Below, one piece after another: positions 11,945 to 23,389 of a DNA stretch of 64,000 nucleotides. The position numbers and the translations under genes are program-made. This stretch comes from Dermanyssus gallinae (lineage: Eukaryota; Arthropoda; Arachnida; Mesostigmata; Dermanyssidae), in the NCBI GenBank assembly GCA_003439945.1, contig QVRM01006467.1:124001-188000 (forward strand), in the 5' to 3' direction. A model generated the notes under the pieces. That model did not search any database, was not told the origin of the DNA, and saw nothing but the letters and a program-made list of their open reading frames with translations. Every line of letters starts with the position of its first letter. The first letter of the stretch is position 1.

Positions 11945-13170
11945 GTAGAGAGAGAGCAGGAAGAAGAGGTAAATCTTCGACGCTGCATATATGCTCGCGT
12001 CACTTCTTATACATTGGCCAATTCCAGAGCCGTTTCGCCGGATCACCCGAGACCGTGCGATGGTGGATTGTGTGTGTCCATTTCGTTCAGGTCCCTGTGT
12101 AGAATAAGTGTCGAAGGACGGCGAAAACGACGACCTCTACCAATCTATTCGCTTGCTTCGTACGACAGTATGGTCCATGCAGAGATCCTATAATGATGCA
12201 GGCGGAATACATATAATATAGAAAATAGTGATGATTATAATCATTACAATCGTTTACAGCATGTCGCTTAATAAAATGTGTAAAAAGGTGTCACGAAGTT
12301 AGAGAGTTGTCCGGTCTGCTTGATGGTAGCCCCGATATACCGGTCGGCGGATATCAAGGTCTTCATTAAAACGGTGAGATCCATAAGATTCCTCTCGTGC
12401 GCCGACCCCAGAGCGTCTCGCAGATTCGGTATCCATACATCATATATATATATATACACCAGGTCTGGACCTAGTGCTGATGTAGCTTGCCGTCACGTTC
12501 ACTGGGGGACAATTGTTTACACCCCATTATGAATTAAATAAACTTTACTATATATATATATATATCCATTTGTTGAGTCACCTGTGCTCCCGTATTTTTC
12601 CGTTTTGACCGAATGCTGAACTGAGTTAAGCGTTTGTTCAATCTTAAGTGGAAACCACAAATACCAGCTGAAGAGTAGCCGTTGCTCGATTTGAGCCCGA
12701 GATTACCAGCCGAGACAGAATCATTCTATGCGCGGTTTCTTTTCTTCTTCTCGGATTCAGACTTCGAAAAAAAAAAGTCGCCGAAACTTGTTACTCTTCC
12801 ACTGATGACGGCGCCGACGACGACGAAGATGATGGCGATGGTGATGACGAAGAAGGTGGATGGGGTGATAGTAGTGATTACAGGTTGGCCATTAAATTAT
12901 TAGGCTGGCGGTCGTTTACGATGGCTGTCTATATAGTAGTTTCAAGTCTAATCGCAGCTGAGCGCGAATCAGAGCCAAAATGGGGCATCGGGCTGTCAGC
13001 GTTGTCAAGGTTTATGTGCTGAGCGGGCGCAAGTATGCCTATGTGTCTGCGTCGCTGTGTGTTGTTGGCTATAGCGAGCAGATTATGTGTCGGTATAGGT
13101 GGGGCAGGTTTGTGCGCCCATTGAAGTGGCATTATTTCAGCCTCTCACCTAAACCTTCAATACCTCTAGA
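11945..13170. other. Intergenic, no gene seen
   Basis: Short TA runs near 12440-12455 and 12550-12566 and a GAC/GAT-rich tract near 12805-12870. No recognisable gene or RNA. Confidence 0.5.
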
Positions 13171-13177
13171 ATTAAAA

Positions 13178-13308
13178 TGTCTAACCTACATCTCGGTCAT
13201 GTAGGTTAGAGGGTCACCAGGTTTTTTGGTGGGTTTGAGAGACCCACACTACCCAGATCAAAGGGTGTGCGTTATGCATTCTTGTTCTTGGCCCCTGTAA
13301 AAAAAATC
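13178..13308 (+). mobile_element. Probable non-LTR retrotransposon 3' tail (orphan)
   Basis: The block with GGTGGGTTTGAGAGACCCACAC and, further on, GTGCGTTATGCATTC resembles the 3' tails of the R1-like copies ending at 53121 (+) and 59040 (-), and the block at 31395-31497. It ends in an A run at 13298-13305, as expected for a retroposed 3' end. Immediately upstream is a perfect 12-bp hairpin (13180-13191 with 13199-13210, 7-nt loop). No coding part is attached, so this is either a heavily 5'-truncated copy or a SINE sharing a LINE tail. The similarity is partial and judged by eye. Confidence 0.5.
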
Positions 13309-13963
13309 AGACAAATTTGTGCGCCCGCGCGGCCCATTTCTCACAATCCGCTCAACACACAACAACAACAACAACAACAAACGGTGACCGAGTGGTCACG
13401 TGGGTGAAAACAAACAACATCGAATGAAGCGAATTCAAGTAGCATCCTTCGAGCAAGTCGTTTGCAACATGGCGACTCTACTGTCGTAGCCGCCGCCGCC
13501 GCCGCGGTTTCACGGACACGATGGGGCTGCTATTACGCTAGCTTTTCGTCTGCCTGGCGTCGAGTCTGTTCTGAAAGCTCACTCATCGTGACCTTGGCGA
13601 TGGAGACCACGGCTGGTTGGTTACCAGCAAGCCAGCCAGCCAGCCAGTCTGCGAGATCCCGATGCGGGTCCAACAGGGACGTGTCTCAATCCATATGTAC
13701 ATACACTATCGAGTGTCACACCATATCTAGTGGTAGTACGAGTTGTAATAGCAGTAATAGTAGTAGTAGTAGTAGTAGTAGTAGTAGCCGAAGTACTAGT
13801 CGTGGTTGCGTAATCGCGACCCGCTACAGCCTTTGTACAGGCATGAACAGCGGTTTCGCCAGTGCCACCACAATTGCCAGCGATCCACCACCACCACGAT
13901 CGATGCCAGCCGCCCTGTCACAGAGAGTAACAACTCTATAGGAACAGCCGAGCAACCTGACGA
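13309..13963. other. Intergenic with CAA, CCAG and AGT repeats
   Basis: CAA run near 13360-13381, CCAG tetranucleotides at about 13630-13650, AGT triplets at 13755-13790. The 159-codon ORF at 13462-13941 runs through these repeats, with Ser runs, and has no recognisable domain, so I do not call it a gene. Confidence 0.55.
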
Positions 13964-14467
13964 TTTTGTTGGTGATGGTGGCGGAGCTGATGCTGTTTTG
14001 ATGACAATGATGATGATGATGATGTTGTTGTTCTTATTGTGTTGCCATTGTCGTTGCTGTTGTTGTTGTTGCGCGGTCGATGTTGTGTTGTTGTAGTTGT
14101 TGCTATCATTATCGTTGCTGTCAATGCTGTCGTGGTGTAATTGTTGTATGATGTTACTGTCGATGTGTTATTGTTGTTGTTGTTGTTTTGTTTAAGTTAT
14201 GTTGTATTAAAACGTTAACCCATTTCTCATAATCACATTTGTGTTACTCATATTAAAACTTTGAGGGAAAGATGCGCATATAACATTGACACTTATACAG
14301 TGAGGATGATTTGCCCAATTTCAGCATATCGAAAGAAACGTTGCCTTGCAAAACGTTTGCTGCAAAACATCGACTTCCCGTGACTTATCATGTATGTGTA
14401 ATCACATATATAGACATTGGCTCGATTTCGTTGAAACAACAATGTCGTGTTGTTTTGTCGCCGTCGT

Positions 14468-14507
<40 letters not shown>

Positions 14508-14510
14508 GAT
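13964..14510. repeat. TTG/TGA triplet clusters
   Basis: Interrupted TTG and ATG triplets at 13964-14185 and a near-pure TTG run at about 14466-14510, separated by about 280 bp of unique DNA with no gene. Confidence 0.85.
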
Positions 14511-15617
14511 GTGTGTTAATTCTGCTGTAAGATGTTGATTTTCTTATCATGTGCTCTTATACACGCCATCGCCGGCTCCAATGCTTCCGTCCGTTCAATG
14601 CCATTTAACGCGTTTATCCGTCCGTAGTGCTCACGCGTTAACGGCAACCTGAACCTAAACTTGGCCGAACAGATAGACCCATGGCGTAGGCCCTGTTTCG
14701 ATCTGGACTCACGTCCTGCCTACTCTACCATCCGCTGCTGTTTGCTGTTATATTTGATCGTAGCAAGTAGTTTTCCGCCAACCTTTTTTTGTTGCTGTAG
14801 TTGTTGTTGGTATTGTTTTGTGCTATTGTAATTGTTGTTAGTAATATTGCGTATTGTTGTGCTTGTTGTTGTTGTTGTCTTCATCGTTGTTGTTGTCGTT
14901 GTCGTTGTTGTTGTCCTCCGAACTCTTCCTTCTTCCTTCTACTTTTATATTAGCCGTTTTTGTTCTCCCGTTCCTGCGTTCGTTGCTAGGCGTCTCCATA
15001 TAAATCATTCGTAATTGAAACCCATTCTAAACGAGCGCCTCGCCAAAGCAACCAGCCATACGGGGAGGGGGGGGGGGCAAAGAAGAGGGGGTGAAGGGGC
15101 TAGAGACAATCAAGAAAAAGAGAATAGATGAAAAAAGTAACGACAAGAAACTCTTGGACGACGGTGGCGACAACAACAACAACAACAGCAGCAACAGCAC
15201 CCCGCAGCAGTAACAACAACAACAATAATAATAATAGTAAGCAATAAGAACAGCAACGGCGGCGGCGACGACGACGACAATAACAACAACAATAAATTAC
15301 CACAACGGCAGCAATATCGATACGATAAATAACCATAAAAACAACAACCGCAATAGCAACAACAACAACAACGCCGACCTCCACGACTACAACAATAACA
15401 AGCGCAGCAGCTAAAGCAACAATGAAAGCAACAACAAGTACTGGCCAAAATAATTGAACGAGCTACAATAAGCAATAACAACAACAGTAGCAGCAAATAC
15501 AACAATAGTAATGACAACAACAATAAAAATAATCAGTACAACAATAACAAGATTGTAACAAACACCACAACAACAACAACAACTCTGGGCCAGTCAAGAA
15601 ATAGGAACAAACCCATA
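14511..15617. repeat. TTG cluster followed by a large CAA cluster
   Basis: TTG triplets dominate 14787-14915. After a G run at 15062-15077 the bias switches to CAA/CAG on the same strand at 15165-15590. All long ORFs here are Leu/Val/Cys or Gln/Asn runs produced by the repeat. Confidence 0.85.
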
Positions 15618-15629
15618 TCTCTCTCTCTC

Positions 15630-15675
<46 letters not shown>

Positions 15676-15680
15676 TATAT

Positions 15681-15712
<32 letters not shown>
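15618..15712. repeat. Compound (CT)n-(AT)n microsatellite
   Basis: CT repeats at 15618-15631 pass into TA alternation at 15633-15712. Confidence 0.95.
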
Positions 15713-16085
15713 ACAAACTGGTTTGCCAACTCCAGTTCTTGGACCCAATCGACGTCCATAAGGGGGGCGATCTACTCAGGACATTTGCCCGCCTATCTGT
15801 CACACTGTCCATCACTTAGCCGGTGAACCGACCAGTCGGATGAGTTCGTCTCGCCGCAGGTCCATCGCCAGGACAGAACAGTTGTCGTTGTCGTTGTCGT
15901 TGTCGTCGTCGTCGTCGTCGTCACTCATTCGGCCAGCAACAACTCGACCGAGGCGAGCATTTTTCGTCTTTTTCGTCTCTACATCTTGCTTGTTCTCGTC
16001 GATTCACACTTCTTTTTCTCTGTCTGCCTCTGCTTGTTCTTCTCCTTATTCCTTTTTCTTCTCCTCCTCAATGTTGCCGTCTTCA

Positions 16086-16116
<31 letters not shown>

Positions 16117-16500
16117 GTTTTTGTTGTTGTTCATACAGTCGCCGAGGCTGTTGCTGTTGTTGTTGTTGCTGCTTTTGTTGTTGTTGTCGTTGTTGTTGTT
16201 GCTGCTGCCATTGTTGTTGCTGTCGACCCGTCGTTCGCCCCTGTTTGGATCCTTCGCTCCGTTCGCATAGACGGCCCACACGCGGCTGTAGGACAACCGT
16301 TGTTGCTGCTGCTGCGGTTGCTGATACTGGCGCTGCGTCGACCTGCGTGCGATTTGATAAACGATGCCCTTATGCATCGCCTTGGCCAGCCACAGAAGTA
16401 GTAGAAGGCTCGCAGGCACACTATGTCCGTCCACGCACATACATACGTACATTACGTACATGCATCCATAACTATATGGGCACCCTGGCCATAGACATGT

Positions 16501-16503
<3 letters not shown>
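15713..16503. repeat. GTC/TTG triplet-rich region
   Basis: GTCGTT and GTC repeats at about 15881-15928, and dense TTG/TGC at 16084-16330. The 279-codon ORF at 15840-16679 spans them and a TA array. It consists of Ser, Cys and Tyr-Ile runs and is not supported as a gene. Confidence 0.8.

Positions 16504-16588
<85 letters not shown>
16504..16588. repeat. TA dinucleotide array (about 85 bp)
   Basis: Essentially uninterrupted AT alternation. Confidence 0.97.
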
Positions 16589-16591
<3 letters not shown>

Positions 16592-17056
16592 CACATCCGT
16601 TACATGTACACATGCACAAAAAAAATCCTTGCATCCTCTTTCGCACATGCTCACACAGACGGAGAGCCAAGGCAAGTAACCTCTCACCAGTAGAGGCTAT
16701 TTATTGTTTGACGACGACGACGCAGACGACTATCAGCTGTTATTATCATGCTTATTGCTGTTGTTGCAGTTGTTGTTGTTGTTGTTGCTGAAGCAGTTCT
16801 TGTTGCTGTTGTTGTTGTTGTTGTAGCTGCTGTGGTTGTTAGTCTGATGACGATCATGTTATGGATGACGTGGCCATTAGTACTATTATGCTTTTTTATG
16901 GGCTCGCTCACATTAGAACAGACCGATTTCGTAGTCGACGCGGAACGAGAGACTGACTAGAGGTGTGTGTGTGTGTGTGCAGGAGAAGTGGCGATAACAG
17001 GCGAAGATTGTGAGAAAATTATGTCGTTATTTTGGCGACTGCACGTGTGTTTAAGA

Positions 17057-17059
<3 letters not shown>
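16589..17059. other. Intergenic with TTG cluster and GT run
   Basis: Interrupted TTG triplets at 16752-16842 and a TG run at 16963-16979. No recognisable gene. Confidence 0.6.
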
Positions 17060-17126
<67 letters not shown>

Positions 17127-17147
17127 GATATATATATATATATATAT
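17060..17147. repeat. TA dinucleotide array (about 88 bp)
   Basis: AT alternation with one ACG interruption near 17125, followed by a short GT run. Confidence 0.97.
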
Positions 17148-17426
17148 GTGTGTGTGCGTTTGTTACCAGTATGCATTCTCCTCGTACAATAGACGAAATA
17201 GCGAGCGTGCACTTAGGACAGAAACAACAAGCAGGTAGTAAGGAATCAGCATCAAAATGACGTCCGATGCACAGAGACACAGAAGAAGAGGTCGAGCAAG
17301 CGAGAGGCAATGAAAGAGAGAGAGAGAGAAAAACACGAGCGAATGGAAAATTCTCGAGTGGAGATGACGGAAACACGAAAGAGAAAACGGGATAATGGGA
17401 GAAAAGTGCGACGAGAGACAAAACTG

Positions 17427-17489
<63 letters not shown>

Positions 17490-17984
17490 TGAGAGAGAGA
17501 GCGAGTCAGAGATATATGTTTACACAGAGAGAGACTCTCTCTCTTTTCTCCCCACCCTTTCTCTCTCTCTCGCTCTCTCGCTCTATATATATATCGAGAG
17601 TAGGAGAGAGAGAGAAAGGGACAGAGAGGGTGAAGAGTGTACGCAGAAGCCAAGGCGAAGCGTTGAAGCCACAGACGCCGCATCCTGCTTTCGTTCCTCA
17701 CTAACTTTCAGCCACTGATTATCAGCATTAACCCCCCCCCCCCTCTATGTACCCCATCTACTTCTTCTGCGTCTACGATCGCCATCACCACCACCACCAT
17801 GCCGAACAATAACTACTACTACTACGGGACGTACAAATACAAAGTACGCTGATGATAACGACCACGACGAAGCGCTACGACCATGACGCCAACGAAGACT
17901 ACGGGTATCTTTCAACGAAGCAACGGGCTCAGCGCCCAGTTTAGTCGAGTAGATGTAGGTGCTCACCTGCAGGCAGCGTGTTGT
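17148..17984. repeat. GA-rich tract, TA array and (GA)n/(CT)n repeats
   Basis: GA-rich tract from about 17310, TA array at 17430-17487 leading into GAGAGA, then CT and GA runs to about 17630 and a C run near 17732-17743. ORFs are Arg-Glu, Ser-Leu or Tyr-Ile artefacts. Confidence 0.8.
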
Positions 17985-18332
17985 CGTTGTCTCCTATTGT
18001 CGTTGCTGTTTTTATTGTTTCCCTTGTTGTTTGTTATTGTTGTTGTTGTTGTTGTTGTTGCGGCTGCTGGTTTTCGGTCGCTGTAGTTGTTGTTGTTGTT
18101 GCTGCTGATGTCGTGGTCGTTTTTTACTGTTTTTCTTGTTGTTGTTGTTGTTGTTGTTGATGTTGCTAATGCTGTGATCGTAGCTGTTGTTGTTATTGCT
18201 GATGTTGTTGGTGCTATGATCAAAGCTGTTGTTGTTGTTGTTGTTATTGTTCCCGTTTTTTCCCCGCTGTTGCTCTTTTTGTTGTCGTAGTTTTTGTTGT
18301 TGTTGCTGTCGCTGCTGCTGCTGTTGTTGTAA
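17985..18332. repeat. Long interrupted TTG triplet cluster
   Basis: TTG with TGC and TTA variants over about 350 bp. Overlapping ORFs on both strands are low-complexity Val/Leu/Cys or Asn/Gln. Confidence 0.9.
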
Positions 18333-18898
18333 CCTATTACGTGTTCCATTTAAGCAGGCACGTATTCTATTATATGCATTTTGTTGTCTTTTTACTGTCG
18401 CCAGCTTGTGCTGCACCAAGGCTTTTTGGTTTCCGTTACAAACACTTCACTGTGATTATCTATCTACACGAAGAACAGATATCACTCGAATATGCACTGC
18501 CCATGCAATCAACCGCAACACATATTTTGTATCTAAACGTGCCGATGCGTTGATTGGTACAAGGCGTCAGACGTCGCTAGAAGCCAAGGGGGACATGATG
18601 ATTGCGTTGTGTCTCTACGCAAAATTGATTTCTTGATTTATACTTATCTGTCATTTGTTGTTTTGCAAACGCTTGAATGTGAATGGCAGCTTGCATTTGC
18701 AACCCCCTTGGACAGATGAGTAAGACCAATCTAGATGCCGCTGCGGTCGTACAGCACATACACCATTAGTTAAATTATTTGTACTCGTACACACATATAT
18801 ATATATATATATATATTCATTTTTGTAGTTCAATGTATACTGCAAAGGGCTTACAATTTTTAGATCTTAAAAATGTCGTATCAGCTCTAACAGCAATA

Positions 18899-18947
<49 letters not shown>
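18333..18947. other. Intergenic with two TA arrays
   Basis: Unique DNA with TA arrays at 18795-18816 and 18907-18947. The latter touches the left end of the Tc3-like element. Confidence 0.6.
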
Positions 18948-18953
<6 letters not shown>

Positions 18954-20586
18954 GTGTTGCAAAAAATTAGCAACTCATGTTTTTTTGCGATAATTTCGGC
19001 TTGGTTTATTTGAATGGCTTGAAATTTTAAGCGCATGATGTACATGACGAGACATGAGTATAGTGTTGCTTTCATTGCAAGCTCAAAATCGGTTCATACA
19101 AAAAATAAAAAAGTGTGAAAAAACAGTGTTGCAAAATATTAGCAACAATAACATGCTAACAACACAGCTCTTGTTTGTAAAGGATAGTCGATACTACAGC
19201 TGATATTCGATCCCAGGGATCAAATGTCAGGAATATTGTCTAGCTAAATCAATCGTTATATAGCTGCAAAATATTCTACAGCTTAGTCGTTGTTCCGAAC
19301 TAACGACGAATCTTATCTTTAAACCATGGGTCGTACAAAGGATCTTTCGGATAACGAAAAGACAAGAATTGAGGCATATGCTGAGCTCGGTCATACAGTA
19401 ACTGCTATAGCAACCAGATTAGGACGGCATAAGAGCACCATCAACAGGTTCTTACACCCTGCAGTGAACCAAAGGTGCAGATCTAACAGTGGACGTAAGC
19501 CAGTTTTGACTCGAGGTCGGCGAAGGATCATACAGTTGGCTACTCATGACCAAATGTCTTCTTCCAGGATCAGGACTACTTTGGGAGTGCCAGTGCACCG
19601 ATCCACAGTGTACCGAGTGTTAAGTTCTGACAAAAACCTGCGATACGCGAAAAGGAAGCTTATGCCGCGACTGCAACCGAAGCACATTGTCGCACGGCGT
19701 GAATTTTCGCATAGATACCAAACTTGGGATAACGAGTGGAAAAACATCGTCTTCTCGGATGAAAAGAAATTCAATCTCGATGGCCCTGACGGCTGTCAGT
19801 ACTATTGGCACGACTTACGGAAGGAACCTAAATGGTTCTCGAAACGTGTGGCCGGTGGTGGCTCTGTGAAATATTGGGGCGCGTTTGGATATAATCTGAA
19901 GTCTGATCTAGTCGAGATTGTGGGCAGAAACAATTCTGACATGTACCAGCGCATTGTCGGTTCCCAGTTAGAAGCCCACTTCAGAAGAATTGGGGACCTG
20001 ACGCAGTTTTTCAACAAGACAACGCCACGTTTCATACCTTGGCTAGCACTATAGCCTTTTTTCAAGAACAAGGAGTGCCACTTTTTGACTGGCCGGCATT
20101 AAGTCCAGACCTGAATCCTATTGAAAATCTTTGGGGACATTTGGTAAAGCAGATTTACGCAAGTGGTCGACAATATAATCATTTGTCGGACCTCAAAGAA
20201 GCTGTCCAGCAAGCATGGACTATTATTCCACTTTCGTACTTACAACAGCTCATTAACTTCATGAAAGACCGAGTTTACGATTTGATTCAGAAGAAGGGAC
20301 GAAAAACCCGTTTCTAGAATAAAATATGTAGTTTCAAATGAGTCATACAGCCCTGCTAAGAATCGAATACGCTGTAAGGCGCTATTGTTGCTAATATTTT
20401 GCAACACTGTTTTTTCACACTTTTTTATTTTTTGTATGAACCGATGTTGAGATTGCAATGAAATCAACATTATACTCATGTTTCGTCATGTACATCATGC
20501 GCTTAAAATTTCAAGCCATTCAAATAAACCAAGCCGAAATTATCACAACAAAACATGAGTTGCTAATTTTTTGCAACACACTTTAT
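18948..20586 (+). mobile_element. Tc3-like DNA transposon, nearly complete
   Basis: About 1.64 kb with terminal inverted repeats of roughly 203 bp (18948-19150 and 20383-20586). Each TIR contains the motif TGTTGCAAAAWATTAGCAAC twice, once at the outer tip and once at the inner edge (18957-18975 and 19127-19146 on the left; mirrored on the right). This is the IR/DR layout of some Tc1-family elements, in which the direct repeats bind transposase. Both tips are next to TA, the target of this superfamily. The left tip abuts a TA array, so the exact border is ambiguous by a few bases. It encodes a single transposase on the plus strand. Confidence 0.93.
19326..20317 (+). pseudogene. Tc3-like transposase with one frameshift
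   Basis: The ORF starts at an ATG at 19326 (MGRTKDLSDNEKTR), 175 bp inside the left TIR. Residues 5-120 look like the paired helix-turn-helix DNA-binding region. The block VFSDEKKFNLDGPDGC carries the first catalytic Asp and is characteristic of Tc3-type enzymes. The frame breaks near 20009-20013 in a T run. The second frame then carries QQDNA (second Asp) and SPDLNPIENLWG (final Glu), 34 residues apart, giving DD34E. The C-terminal end is at 20317. Length is about 330 residues, normal for the family. Apart from the single-base shift the frame is intact, so inactivation is recent, or the shift is a sequencing or assembly error. The enzyme would cut and paste its own element at TA sites. Confidence 0.9.
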
Positions 20587-20589
20587 ATC

Positions 20590-21060
20590 ACAGTATGTAT
20601 TTAATGTAACCGCCGTTTGCTTTACTCACCGCCTCAATTCGAGGCCAAGCGCAGGCATGTTAAAAACTCTTCCTATCAAGATTAGCAAATGCCTGCTATC
20701 TGTGTTCTTACGTCAAGTTTTGTTGGACTTTTGCTCTTCATCATGTTTCATCATGTGATGGGAATTTAAGTCTAGAATGTTAGGCGGTCATGAATGCTAA
20801 CCTCAGAACATGCCTATATGCTCCGCTGACCACCCTTGCACTAAAAGATCTCAATAAGCGGGCGCCCATGTCCTATATTGCAAACTATTTATCCACCACC
20901 ATACAATTTATGCACGTTTCCCCTATTATTTGCAGATCACGAAAATAGACTTTCTGTGCCACTTTTTGACCTTTCTCAGAAAAATAGTTAGGTGCCATCT
21001 CCTTCATTAGGCGCCACTCTCAAACGGTGCGCATAAGCTGTACAATTGCGTTTTCAGAAG
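20590..21060 (-). pseudogene. Possible Tc1/mariner-superfamily transposase relic
   Basis: On the minus strand a block near 20930-20985 reads FSEKGQKVAQKVYFRDLQ. This resembles the segment before the second catalytic residue in some arthropod transposases. A block near 20600-20660 resembles the C-terminal end of such proteins (SKANGGYI). Stops and shifts are frequent and no catalytic residue can be placed with certainty. It lies next to the Tc3-like element, which may have inserted beside it. Confidence 0.35.
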
Positions 21061-22378
21061 AATCTGCTGATCAACGCTGATAGGTGGAGGTGAATTTGTT
21101 GCGTGTTATGTAGCTTATATCAATGGCTCTGAGGCGTTACTAAAGTGAATTTCACCGTAACGGACTAAGTGCAGTTCTCAGGGTTTCGTGGATAATTTCT
21201 ACAGCTCTCACTGCCTTGAAAACGCGGTGTTTTTAACATCCACAACCGGACATTCCACGCCGGCTACTATGAATATAGGCTACGATATATTACCCTACAG
21301 CTATACAAACTCTGACATTCAGACCACCAGTAATTGCTGTAAATTTTGCTTTTTCCCACAATGTGGACATCTTGTGAGTCGTGGGCAAGCCAGCGGTTAT
21401 TTTGTCGGTAGACTCTATCGTCTACAGTAAGCGCCTTTACGGCCTGCGTGACTTGTATGGTATATGACTGAAACCTGAGGTCGTGAACAATCATGTATCG
21501 AAGTACAATAACCGTCAAAAAAGCACTTCGGCAATGCCTTAATTAGTTGAAGCGTGCTCACACAGCCCACTCAATCCTGTATGTTTTGCTCTGCTTAGTA
21601 GGAACCCGGTTCTGCTTCTCTTCTTCTTCTGCAGTCTGAATGCTAAGCTTTTTGTACCATTAAAGCTATCATAGGGTTAAAGCTATGATAAGTTCATTTG
21701 AATGTACACACGCACAAACACTCGCAGGTTGCACCTAATATAAATGTGTGTGCGTGCATACACATGTTTTCTTTAACGTTTATTTGATAATCATGTACGT
21801 GCGTCCAGTTCGGCCGACGGGACTGGGCAGTGTGACACTTGCAGCGTTGGCCCGTCGCTCTACCAACTAAATCGCACGACTCTTCACCCGTAGGTGGCCC
21901 GGTACGTCCTAACCATCAAGAGACACTTTCCAAGCATACGTGAGAACTTCGTAGCACCAGCAGAAGAGCCTCCTCGGGGTCTGAAAGCCCTACCTTGGAT
22001 AACTGGCTGTTTGTCTAACACCTTGCACTGCCTTTTTGCTTCCTGTGACTGCCGAAACGTATAAAGCGCTTCTCTACTCGTATTGGCATTTTTTTTTAGG
22101 GTATTCTCCCTAGTCTTCAATCGAATAAGCGGTTGTTTATGTTACCGTTCAGCCCTATCTGTGCCTATCAGCACTAGGGCACTATCCTGCTCAGGACCGT
22201 CGTGGTCATTATCGACATACAAGCTACAGGTCTCTTAATGCTATATGACCTGCAGAATTGCCAGCAATTCTTAGACACCACCGGGTGCCAAACGATGGAA
22301 TCTCCTACTGTGGAACTCAGCCTCCTTTGCGGTTCGTGCTCCCCATGTTCGACATCAGTGTGTTGAGGCTTCTATAAC

Positions 22379-22418
<40 letters not shown>

Positions 22419-23380
22419 GAGATAACAATTTCCGTATAGCACACACATTGTGCGGAGTTGGCCGTGTCCGTGTTATGCCTAAAGCCTGCAGCAAAACGCC
22501 GAGCTGTAGATAAAATAGGCGTCATCAGCCATTTATAGCCCAATGAGCGGCTGATCGAGTTTCTACGAGTAATCAGCAGCCTTACAACGCGCAGATGCTC
22601 CGACAGCAATGTGATCCTGGACAATGGAATTCCCCGCCCTTCGCTTGCCTTTTGTACGCGAAACGACCAAGAGTTGAAAAGGGGGTTCGTCCCGTAACCC
22701 CGAGGGCTTCTGCCAACGGCAATGGCTGCGCTTCAGCGTAGCGACCTCAATCGTCGTTGCAGCACCAGCACCAGCAGCAGCAGTAGCAACCTCAGCAACC
22801 TCAACACGATATGGTCGCATAGTTGTATAACTTTGAGGTTTTGCCTGACACACAGTGTTAGGTTTACTATGGTTACAGAAGCCGCCGCTATTCGTACGAT
22901 TGTTCTTGCAGTAACTGCAGCTAGTTAGCATCTATACTCTCACATTTAATACTGCCGCTGCTGCTGCTGCTGCTTTGGCGGTTACTTCTTTTACGGCCTT
23001 TACTACAACGTATTTTATTACTATGTTCCACTACCACTACTACTACTACTACTATTACTATATTCGAGCTGCAGCATATGGTGCTCGGACGGAAGCTACC
23101 GATGTAAACTTGAGGCAAGAGCAATTTCCTTTATATGCTCAGAGCGCCAGTCCCGCTTGTTTGCTGTGGATATGCATTAAGATCATCTGCAAACGATAGG
23201 CTATATTCTCCACCTCTATATGCAAAGCTAATTTTCTTGTTAGGCTCACGTTAGCATGTGTGTGTCCTCTCTTTGTTTCTCGTTATATCTCTCCTTCTCT
23301 CTTTATATATATATACATACAAGGAGGTGGTACGTATATGCATAGATACGCCTGTGCTCAACCACAGATTTTAATCATCC
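21061..23380. other. Intergenic, no gene seen
   Basis: Mostly unique sequence. A tRNA-like A box (reverse of TTAGTTGGTAGAGCG) lies at about 21855-21869 without a good B box. A TA array occupies 22381-22414, with short GCT and ACT triplet runs near 22955-22975 and 23035-23055. ORFs of 70-120 codons have no recognisable domains. Confidence 0.5.
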
Positions 23381-23389
23381 AATCGCTTC

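Noticed and set aside
15840..16679. 279-codon plus-strand ORF, longest in the window
   Set aside because: It runs through GTC, TTG and TA repeats and is made of Ser, Cys and Tyr-Ile runs without any domain.
17963..18419. Asn/Gln-rich minus-strand ORFs of 128-135 codons
   Set aside because: Translations of the TTG triplet cluster; overlapping open frames in several phases are expected there.
21790..21880. Possible tRNA gene on the minus strand
   Set aside because: A good A-box-like TTAGTTGGTAGAGCG but no proper B box and no cloverleaf with paired acceptor arms.
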